A DNA stretch of 64,000 nucleotides from Tigriopus japonicus. Taxonomy: Eukaryota > Arthropoda > Copepoda > Harpacticoida > Harpacticidae. Location of the stretch: assembly GCA_010645155.1 (NCBI GenBank), contig CM021322.1, positions 9,774,334 through 9,838,333 of the forward strand, given 5' to 3'. This document shows positions 26,401 to 38,400 of the stretch, piece after piece. A model generated the notes under the pieces. It did no database searches. It worked only from the letters and a program-made list of their open reading frames with translations, and had not been told where the DNA came from. The stretch's first letter is position 1, and every line of letters begins with the position of its first letter. Both the position numbers and the translations under genes were made by a program.

Positions 26401-29400
26401 CTCTTTAAGGACATGGTTGTAAATAACGTCGTGCCAAAATTAACGAGAATAACTTGGGGTACGTCAGTTTTCGGGGCACAAATAACTCGGGTCACAATTG
26501 AAACAGGTACTAGTGAGCATTTTTTAATTTCTCTGTAAAAAGATTTGCGGTGAAATTAAACGCTTTACAGACAATGAACTTGGATTATCTTATGATTATG
26601 GTCGGACCTTGTTCACAAGTCAGCAAACTGAAGAAACCAAAGTGGATTTAGCCCCTTACAATGACAATGTTGTACTCAAGGAAGAAACCACTCTTATACA
26701 AATGTTCTACCGAGCCTATTCCTTCAAACCGAATGAATATGATTTTGGATACATCCCATTCCAATTCATCCAGGTGCTGGAACTTATCTCAAGGCGTTTT
26801 GTTTAAACGGAATACCTTCAGTCAATGTCCTAATTTTTCAGCAATGTTATCATGGTTACGATGGTAATGCCAAATGTTTTCCTGCTAAGGGTATCTTCAA
26901 CACTGAAAGCAACGTTAACTATGGATATGGTGGAGGAACTCTGGCCAGCGAAGTACTTCGATGTCCCTCTGGATACGAGTATTTTGGGCATGTCTGCGTA
27001 AACTTTCCCGTGCGCAACCCAGAATCTTACACTGCAGCTTCAGCCAAATGTGCTCCCAAGGGTGATATGGTCTATTACTCAACAAACAAGCTTCAAAACG
27101 TCCTTTTTCGACAAGCCATGTTGTTTTTAGTAAGCAATTGATCTTTTTCCGGGAATTTTCGTTTTGCTCAAGGGTGACCAAATCTAAATTTTCTGTTTTT
27201 GCTCAACTAGTACAAAAATGAACCGAGCCACACAGTTTGGGTTGGGGTGAGGCAAATCTCTGGAACTTGGGTGGCTAGTAATGGAAGAGTTTTGACGGAG
27301 CAATTTTCGGATTGGGCTCCCAATGAACCCAATTCTGCTAATGGCAATTGTGTTGTGGCAGATAAGCTCTTGGGATACAAATGGAGAACAACTAATTGCG
27401 CAGAGCCTCATGCCTCAATTTGCGCCTTGAAAGTTCCCAATTGTCCTCCTGGATTTATTTATGAGACCAAATTGAGCGATGCACCACAATATGGAAGCAG
27501 ATCTTGTTACAAGATCACAAAATTGGGGAGCTTTATTGACACTGCTCGGTCCAAAAGGTTTTAATAATAGGCCAAACCCTGAAGAAATGTAAAAAGTTTC
27601 AATCCAATTTCGTTCCAATTTCAGAGTAAGTTCAGTGTCTGTGGCAGATGCAATTTGTCGAAGGGATCATACTCGTTTGTTCGCGCCTCGAAACGCTTTC
27701 CAAGCAGACATGATCCATGATTGGTTATCCAAACACACAATTTGGGACAAGGACACCAATGCTACCCATAAGGTGAACGACTGAATAGGCAAATGTTTTT
27801 TTTTATTAACAGGGACATGGAGGGGTTATCACTGAATGCAAATGTAATAAATCAGGTACGTGCTTTGACTAATCAGATTTGTTTATTGCAGGTCTCTTTC
27901 TTCACTGGGGTGAGGAGCTTTTCAAACACGACCATAATTGCGGCCAATGAGTATGGATGGTATTAAAAAAATCTCCCCAGATTTCGGGTTTTAATGATGC
28001 TCTTTTATCTAGCTTTGAACCTTCCAAGACCTTAAACTCGTCGACCTTGGGCTCCAGTTGCTTTCGGATAGATTATGAATGGGGATATAGCATGATTGAA
28101 ACCCCTTGTGACCAGGAATCTGACCTCCCTATCAACTACGACAATCGTGACTTTTTCGGAATCTGCCAATACAAAGAGTGTAGAACTACGGTGAACTCCA
28201 CGTGTTCGTTTCCATTCAGGTACAGTCGGAAAATTGATCTGTAGTGAACCCCATTATTTCATGTTGCGACTCATTCTAGATTCAATGGACGACTTTATGA
28301 CACCTGTGTGAGTTTGGGACCTGATAGCACTCCTTGGTGTAGTACTGGTGTGGATGACAATCTCAATCATATCCCAGGGTACGAGAAATTTTGCGACTCC
28401 ACGTGCCACGTGGATAATTGCCCACTTGGTTTCTATCGAAACTGGATGGACCGAACTTGTTATCAAGTAAAAACAAACTTTGATATCATTAAGTTAACAT
28501 AGAAATGACGAGCTAATTGGAACTTTTGACTCTTATGACAGGTGTCCTCAAAATATCCTCGGGATGGTGCCCTATCATTTGATGATGCCTTGTCGAAATG
28601 TCAAGAACAGGGTGCAAGACTTTGGGAACCCCGGACCACTTCCGCATTCCACAATATTCTTAAAACTGACATGACAGAGCCTCACTTCTCGTGGATGACC
28701 AACGCTGCCACTGCCACAGGATTTAGAGCCATGATGGTTGGAGGGTCAGTGAAGATTGTTTATCAAGGAAGCAGTGTTCCTATGTCGGAAATGCTCATGA
28801 GCGCCCTGATTTGGGAGACAGGTTATCCCGTAGCTTCGCCACCCTGCATCGGTCTGGTTAATGGGAAACTGAAAAACGTGGATTGCGACGGATACCAAAA
28901 TGGTATTTCTATTTCGGGTCGGGAATAAATTGCAAGAGGAAGTGATTATTTTTGGGGATTTTGCAGATTTTGCTGACACTAAACATCTAGGATATATTTG
29001 CGAAGCAAGACCCTCTGAGACTGTCCCTGAAAAGCGCACGTGCGTATTTCCGTTCTCACATGAAGGGAAGATTTACTCCAGTTGCACCTTCGCTGTCAAC
29101 CCTAATAGTAAGACAGATTAACCCACATTTTCCCTAATTGCATATTAGAGTCTAATCCTGGTTTCAGTACCCGCTGAGACTCCTTGGTGTGCCACAAAAG
29201 TTGATCCAGCAACTAAGGAAGTGATCAATTCGGGAGCTTGTGCAGATGAACGACTGATCATTTACGATGGAGGGGCTCAAGGTTGGCCGTGCAGTTTCCC
29301 TTTCCTCATGAATGGGAGGTAACTTAAACAAGCTCGACCATTTTCACTGACAATATTCAAATGGTATTTCACCCATGAATAGATTCTACGATTCCTGCAC

Positions 29401-32400
29401 AAGAGATATGAAAAATGCTACCACTAATGCAACTTACAAGATCGATCGCTATTGGTGTCCACCCAAACATGCTGTTCATCCACTATCCAAAACTTGGTTG
29501 GGTGATGATTCCAAACCCGAAATGTATGGTTATTGCAACGAGTTCATGCGGCCCTTGGTTCAAGATTGTCCCGATGGTTATGAAATGGTTGACCATATTT
29601 GTATGAGACTCTCTGCTGTGGCTCAAACCTATGAAGTCGCTCAGGAGGATTGCAAGAAAGATGGCGCAGATTTAGCCTACATTCCTTTCCAATCTGTTCA
29701 AGTTGCTTTGGGACAAAGGATCGTGGAGAAGAAGGCCAATTGGAACCACTTTGTGCCTGTTAAGGAATTCTGGTTGGGAGCTTTTCCCCAGAAAAATGGA
29801 GATTGGCAGTGGTACTCGTACCCGAAACCGATGAAATTATATGACAACTGGAAAAGTAGCAAGCAAGGTATTTTTCAACATTATGACATTTTTCCAGAGA
29901 TGTTTGTTTAGCGAACAAGGTTAGCTAAAAACAAGGCGAGATTATTCTTTTATTTGACTCCAAACGTCATTTCACGTTGAACACCGACTTTAACCATACC
30001 AATTATGACATCCGGTAGATCAATTTAAGTTAGAGGAGGCTTGCGTTTATTTTCGAAAAAAAGGTGTCTTTGTATGGTTTCCTCACCAAAATGTATGTTT
30101 CACTCCAGGTTATGGTTGCCCAGAATCAGGTTGTGAAGTAGCAAAACATGGCTTAGTTATGAAAGCAGAAGGGCTATACGATTGGCTGGCGGGAAATAAA
30201 ACATTCAAAAGGCCTTATATTTGCTCCGCTAAATGTCCCAGTGGTTACACGTGGGTGGAGCGAATTCAGAAATGTATCTTGATAATGGAAGCACAAACAT
30301 CCTCACCAAAAGCCAAGTGAGTTTCCTTGGCATTTTTGTCTTTATTATTCTGGGACTTTACACTAATCTCAATTTAAGGACTCTACCAGAGGCTATGGAA
30401 GATTGTGACCAACAACGCGGTCGTTTAATTGCAACAAAAAATTGCGACGAGTTGGACAATGTAAGACAAGCATTAATTGACTTGGAATATGGATTAGGCG
30501 CAGAGTTCTTCATTGGAACATTTGCATTCAATTTACAATCGGCTAACGAACGGAGGCGATCCAAATCATCTGAGGATCAAATTAATTCGTACGTATCTCT
30601 CTACAAGTGTGACCACGATAGAATAAAACAAGATAAGTCTCTTTAAAAATATGGCATGAAGTTATGGTTATGCTACGGATATGCAAGCCGACTCTGGGAG
30701 TGGCCTTTGTGGAGCGATGGAAGCCAGCCTTTCAGCTCCAGACCCTTCTGTCACTCATTATTTTGGTCTGAAACTGGATTCTGCCGACTTGGTCACCCTT
30801 CACTACCCGTTTACATCCCCAGAAGTACTCGCTACCAAAAAGGGGTACATTTGTGAAGCAGATGGTAAAGTTGCTTTAGATTTAAGATCTTTGCTTGGGT
30901 TCCATTCAACATATTAATGTTTTTTAGGATCATGGAGTTGTCCTGAGGGTTATGAAAAGCTGATGGAAAATTGCGTGAAATTAGTTCGAACCAAAAAGAG
31001 ACAAATTGATGGTCACAAGGCTTGTGAGGCAATGGGAACTCGTTTGGCACGACCGCAAACCGTGATTGACGTAAGAAATAAATCTGTGTTCGACTCAAAC
31101 ATATATTAGCAATAGCTTTGCTCTTTTAAACTTGCAGCTGTTTACACTCCATTCAAAGATTACTGCGAAAGAAGGATCAGAATCCGGTACGGCCCTAACT
31201 TCTCGTTATTACCTGGACTTTAACCGCATACTGGACCCCAACCATCCTGCCTTTGATCCAACTCACACAGACCTTGGTAATTATCATAAATTTTGTATGG
31301 TGTTATTTTTTGGGTTCATATCACATAAAAAATGTTTCTCACCACTTTTACACTAAAACTGTTAACCAAGGTGTGGTCTATTTTACTTAATCCCCCACAA
31401 AACGAGACTGATTTTTGACTCTAGTTTTGGTCCTGGTTTAACATTTCAATTGCCCTTTTCAATGTAATTCTAACTGAACCTGCTGCATTGTCAACTTTGG
31501 TCAAAAATTTGCAACCTTCCCCAAAAATATGCCATTTTAGACAAACGAGCTTAACTGGTCAAAGAGATCTATTGGGCTGGCTTGTTATTTTGTTGTCACT
31601 GTAATCCAAGAATGATTTGTTTCTTTGATGTGATTGTCTGTAGATTCTAAATGTCTTTTCATCTTCTTTTTGACTATGAAATATTTGGAAATCTTTTGAT
31701 CTGCTGCAACAATTGTCTCGTTGGAAAGTGATTCTTAGAACAAACTAGGCGTACTCAAATTCAATAATAACGAATCCCCTAGCTAACGAATTTAATATTG
31801 TCTATTTTCTAGGTTGTGCGTGCAAAGATGACATTTTTATTCCTGGAACAACAAAAGGCTCCGATGGAAGTTGTTACATGAGAGACGTTCATGCCAATTC
31901 ATTTGAGCTAGCCAGACAACGTTGTATGAACTTGGGCATGAACTTGGCTCAATATGGATCAGCTGAAGAATACTCAACAATTTTGGATTTCTTCGGTATG
32001 CTCCAGATAAGCAAAAAAGACAACTGTAAAACCATAGATCAAACAGATCAAATCTGTATCCCTTTATCGTAGGTTCCAATGAGGATCTGTGGATAGGAGC
32101 TCATAATCCAAACCTGTCCACTTGTGCAGATGCCGCAACTTGTTCTGCTGCTTTTAAATGGGTCCAAGATAACACAGCTGTTGATTGTACGTCTACTATT
32201 AGTATTCAGGGATGCCAATCTGTCAATGGAGCCCAATGCCTGACCTTAAAAAAGAGCGAAAGTGGAAAACTGACCGATGAGTCTTGTTACTCTTTACGGC
32301 AGTCTTTGTGTCAAAAACCATGCCTTTCAGGTGATCAGAGCTTTCATGACATAAATGGAGCTTAGTTTCGATTACATCCATATTTCTATCCTTCAGGGCA

Positions 32401-35400
32401 CAACGACGCCCTCCCAAGGGACTGCATTAGCATTCAGACAGCGATTCAAGGAGATTATCCAGCTTTGACTCGAGTACCTTGTGATGAAGAGTCTTTCTTT
32501 GTATGTGAACGGGAGCAAAGTCTGAGGAACGACCTTAGGCCGTTTCTGGCCAAGCCCATCGCTGTTGTTCCACTCACGAGAGATATTGGACCAGCCGAGA
32601 TAGCGTCCAATTTGGAGGTTGAAATTCACCATGTCGGGTTCGATTTCGATCGAAAGCCCAATTTCTTGTTGGGCTCAGCACTTTTGGGTGGCGATGCTTT
32701 CGTCCAATCAGGCATCGATGTGAATCTGAGGGACCTGATTCCTGGGGATCAGATTACCGTTTCTATGTGGCTGCGTTCTCGAGATGTCAGCTTTGGCGCT
32801 AATCCTCAAATCCTTGTAGTAAGTCCTCTGTTCCCAACTGACAGACGCCCTGCGGTGTTTTACTCTTTGGAAGCGATAAGGACCCTTTTGGATGCATTTA
32901 AAGTACATTCTCATCTAAGTCGCACCAAAAGATGTTTTTGAAGGAGTACATTGATAATATGGAACTGACAAGAAATGGGATTCTCTTTTTCCCTGCCATT
33001 TTCATCGAAGGGTACATTTACGTCCTACTCCTATCGTCGTCTTGAATTGAAAAATCAAGACTTTGACATTAGTGACAAGCATTACACCAATTTTATAGCA
33101 ATGAAATCTTGGCGAACTCAAAAATAGACGTGGAATTGCATGAAATCTGAAAGTACGCGTACAAAGCTAATTTTCAACCTCAAAAAAAGTCAAACTCTGA
33201 GTGACATTTGAATTTTTAACTCACAAATGGAAAAGTTTTCCATTTTCATGGACAGAGAGATTTGTTCTAAGAACAATGGGTGAGATGCTTTTTTTCTTAT
33301 GAAGTACTCTTTTTCAGGACTTTGGCGGAAATGCAAGCATTACACCTACCCTTAATGAAACTCGATTGGAGTTAGTGAATGGTTTTCCACAAATTTCTCT
33401 TCAAACTTCCAATGGAACCAAGATAACAAAAGGTAAACTTCGTATCGGATTTCAAATCCAATTTCATGTTCAAGTGCTTTGTCATGATGACTAAACTTAG
33501 AATGAGAGAGAAAGAACCGCCCTCTTATGGCATATGTTTGTTCGACAAATTATATACTTTATGTAAAAATGTCTGTGAATATTTGAATGTTTTATTAAAT
33601 AACACGAAACAAGGAAATACTTCTCATTATGGCTTTCAAAACTGATATCGGAATCTGACTCGAATGTTCTTTCAATTTTAGTCTCCACATACGCTTTAGA
33701 AGCTCAGAAATGGCATTTCCTAAGCTTTTCTTTTGACACCTCAAATGGAAATGGTTATCTAGTCTTAGATGATCTGGTGAGAAGTTTTCAAAGTGATTTC
33801 ATTCAAACTTCCCCTCAAAATAATTGTAAACTTCTAGGTGACTCACTTCCAAGCTCCAGGATACATCATATTTCACCCTGAAGATAACATCGGTCTTCTT
33901 TTTGGTGCAAGTCGTTTGGGGACCCCTGCTCTGGCCTTTAAAGGCTCTCTTAGTTGTATTCAAGTTTACAGCCAGGCCTTCAATCCCTCCCAGGTTCACT
34001 ACACGAAGAATTGTTCCTATGCCGCGGATTCCTATCAAAATCAAGAGCCTCTGTGCCCTTCTGATTGGATCAATTACAAAGACCATTGTTATTGGGTTCC
34101 ATCGACAAAGATGACCTTCTCAGAAGCAGCCGTCCATTGTGCTGGATTGTCAGAGTTCACACAAAAGGCTAACTTAATCTGGAACTTGAACAAATTGCAT
34201 TTCGATTTCATGTCTCGAGTTGTGAACGACACTTTTGGGATTCACAACTTTTGGATCGGTTTGGATGACCGTTTGGAAATTGGAACTTGGGTGTCCCATG
34301 ATGAGGCCATGAGTAATTTTGATGGAACCTATGAATATTGGGAAGATACTACTCAAAGCAATCATGCCACCAAGAGATGTGCTTTAAACTCGAGGAGAAA
34401 TGGAGGGTAAGATGAGAGTCAGGATCAAGTAGGTTGGGCAAGGACCTCGGGAGGGGGTTGATTTAGAAGTACTTGGATGGGAACACATTTGTTATGAAAG
34501 ACATGAAAGGAAATCTCTGATTAAAGGAAGCTGGCGGAGTTATATTGCATTACTGAAAAGAAAACAACAAGACAAAGCATGAACATAATACAAGAAAAAT
34601 GAAAAACGCGCCAACATAATTTTGTTTTTTTTTGAATGGTTCATCACAAACCGAAACTGCAAATGTTGCTTATGATTTTGGTCCATCACCAACTTTCTCC
34701 ACTTGGAACTTTTTATTATCGGTATTCAGATAAAGGTTCTCTTGTAATATCATACAAGTACATGTACAAAGAAAATGTTTTCAGTATTTTGCCCATGGGA
34801 ACAAGTTTCGGGTTGTCCAGACAATTTCCTTTGAAACCCGATTTATCGTCAAGCTTTTGGTCTCTCAGAATCCATTTGTTAGTGATTTTTTAGACCGAGA
34901 TAAGCTGGATGTTGATCTATTGTGAACTTGAAAATGTACGCGTATCTCGTTTGCAAAATCCAGGTTTATCGTCTCAGAGGATTGTGGACTCACTTATCCC
35001 GTTGTTTGTCAAATGAAAACCTTGAATAAACCGACTAGCAACAACTGTCCCAATGGTTATTTTCCTTACCAAAGTAAATGCATCCTTGGAAATACATCGC
35101 GTTTAAACTACGACGAAGCTCAAGTGAGTCAAACATCCAAAACCAATCCCCAAAGACACACTTTGACCATTTGAAGCTTTCAGGAATCCTGTGCCATCAA
35201 AGGAGGCGTTTTATTTGCTCCCAAAAACCAAATGGATCTGGAATTAGCTAAAGCCTTTGCTAAAATCTTTGGTGAGTTGAGGAATAAATTATATTCTCGC
35301 TAAAAACTACGTACTTTATGGTGGTCCCACTCTAGTGAAGAGCGACATTTGGATCGGAGTAACGGCGGAACACGTGAAACGAACGGTGGACCAGTCCCGA

Positions 35401-38400
35401 AAAATTCCATTGGTGGAACAAATCTCACCCGATCGAATTTGGTCTGATGGAACCACATTCGATCCAGCGTCAGATTTTGACCTCGAGTTAGATTCTGGAA
35501 CCGATTGGAGTGGTCCCTGTGTTTACCTAAAGGCTTCCTCAGATTTTGCCTCACGAGAAGTCTTGTGTTCCAAGCCCTACGCCTTCATCTGTGAATGGAA
35601 AGGTCAAGAGGCATCCTTAGCATTGGATTCTTATCTTTCGCCGATTTAGAATTTGGCATCCATTTTTAGATCCCCCTTGTCCCACGGGTTTCATCAGACA
35701 AAGAGGATCAGAAAATGGTCGCACTTGTTTGAAACTCTCTGGTGGAGATGGTCCCAATTCTGAAGGGATGTGTGCCAGTCCAGATGATTTCCTACGAAGA
35801 CCTTCTTTTCCGACTTCGCATGACCAAGCTGTATTCTTCAAAGACCACATGGGGTATCAACGAACAATCTCGGGTTCTTCTATCATACGGTTGATTAGTA
35901 CGTTTTCTTATTCATGAATAGATCTGGTTCGGTTTGGTTGGGATTGAAGAAAGAACCGATGTCAAACTGGCAAGTGGCCTTTGATGCTCAAGAGTACAAT
36001 GATCCGTATCCCGTGGTTTCCAACGAAAGCTTGATTGATCTTCGACGTCTTGGGTCTTGGTTAGAGGACTTGGTTATCACAGATGATGCTTCCAAAGGTA
36101 CAACAATACTTTACCACCCATCTGGCTAAAAAATGAACGATAGAGAGATAAATGTCAAGAGCCATACTTGTGGCAATGCTAATCCTCGATTAGCAGATTC
36201 TGACCTTTATCCGACCCCTTTCATAGGATGCTTGTCATTTACCGACAATGGAATTATTCAACCTCAATTTGATGCCTCTTGTGATGATCCTCATCCTCCT
36301 GCTTGCGAATACCGCGGTAAGTGCCTCTCCATTGATTACTTTGATTGGGTATAATCAGATTGGAGATTAACAAGCATTCTGGTTCAAATCAGAGATCTGC
36401 TTTTGTTTGAGAAAGAAAAGAAAATGGTAGATTTCCTTTGTTGTACAACTCATCTGTATGTTCGTTTTTTGTTCAATGCTTGAGACCTCCTGTAGAAGAG
36501 TAAGCTCTTCCGATTCTAGATAAATAATCATTATGCTTAATTTAGCTTGTTTGACGAAACGTGGACAATCTTGCGTGTTTCCGTTCAAGTACTTCAATGT
36601 CTCGGAGGATGGAACAAAATCTGAAATCACGTACAATTATTGCGCCTCATTAGACATTTTCTCGGCTTGGTGTGCCACTTGTGAGTTTCGTTTCTGACGT
36701 ATTGGGAGGTCTAATCCTCCTATTCCTAATCATTGTTCCAACTTCTTTGTTGAAAACAGCTGTAAGTGCTTCAGGAGAAGTCGTTGAATGGGATGAATGT
36801 GTCAGTGATTGCCCTCAAGAACCACCAGAGGTTGTTTGTGCCATGGATCCACCAACTCCCACCGCCGTTTCTGTGTTGGGTCTTCACAAGAACTTTTCCA
36901 CTACTCATGAATTTGGAGAGGGGAATGTGGTGTCTGAAGTGAGATCTAGTTTCTTTTCTACTCCAAGAAAAAATTCTGTACATCAGGGGTCGGCAACCAC
37001 TTTTGGGTCAAGGCCCACAAGTTTGTTTACATGTTGTCAGGAACCCACCAAACAGACGTTGGTAGGTTCAGGGGCCAACAAATTAACGATCGAAGAGCTT
37101 TGGGCCCACGAGTACAGTACTATGGATGTCTCGTTGGCCCACTATTTTGGACTTTTCCCATAGCTCCTGGGCCCACCTAAGACCATCTTTGAGCCCACAT
37201 GTGGGCCGCGGCCAACCGGTTGCCTACCCCTGCTACACATACTACCGTACAATCACAGAAACTCAAAAAGGTTGTCTAACTGTCTTCGATGTTCTTTATG
37301 TTAGTTGGATTTTGTGGAGTATCATTGTCCAGACGGTTACTACTTTAATGGTACTAATCGACTGACGGTTCGAGCATTTTGCAAAAATTGGCAATGGGAA
37401 CTGGATTTTGATCCAGAGACTTTGTGCATTCGTAAGTGATTTTCATTTGCTAACTCACATCAATCAATCAATCAATCCATTTCCCTAACTTGGTCCTCTT
37501 TCTTAGCCGTCTTATGTACTTGTCCCAAATGGTTCCCACCAAACAGCAAACTGGGAAGCTATGATTGGAACAATGGGCTTCCACCTCCCAGTGGTTGTAA
37601 CCAAACCGAACCCAATATAAAACATTTGGCAGAGGTGACTTACACTTGTCCAGATGGATTTATGTTCAATACATCGCAAAGTGACGTGGCCATTCCCGAA
37701 ACGGCAACCTTGACCTTCACTTGTAGCAAATTTGCCTCGTGGTCACCAGTGTTCCAACCGCACTGTATTCGTAAGACTTTTATGACAAGACAATTCAAAG
37801 AGAGTGTATTTAGGTGTGAAGGTTTATGAACACTGATGTAATGTTTTAAGTGTAGACAGCAGTAAGCTGAACTGAAGGACATACAGGGTCTTCCGTATTT
37901 ATGAACCCATGCCAAACAAAAAATAACTCGAAGTACAAAAACGGGCTCACAAAAATTGGAGAAGCAGTGTTTCATGAAATGTCTTTAATCTATTGATACA
38001 TTTAAACTAAGCTTTAGTGTAATTGTAATTGATTGTCTCCTTAAGAAGTTATGACAATACATCCAATGATGGCTCTCACATTCAAAATACGAAGACTCTT
38101 TGCTGAAGAAATACATGCTTACTTTGACTGCACGTGTTGCAAGTCCTAATAGTGATTGATTTTTTAAATTGACCGAAACGAAGTGTATAGCGAATGGCCT
38201 GTACATTTCTTGTAATTTCGTCAGTCATCAGGAAGTTTTTTATGTTGTTTTCTTGTTTTGTTATGGTCTATTGCTAAAGTAAAAGGAGCGTTAATGGCGG
38301 ACTACCCTGTATGAACAACACGCTTTATTGTGACAACGGGAGCAATACTCGTACGTAGTAATAAAAACGTTTTTCTTTGCTTTTTCAAGCGCGGAATTGT

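Noticed and set aside
27892..27965. Longer version of the 27,892 exon (through the AATGA|GTATGG donor)
   Set aside because: It would leave a 30-nt intron and break the phase with the next exon; the 18-nt exon keeps phase.
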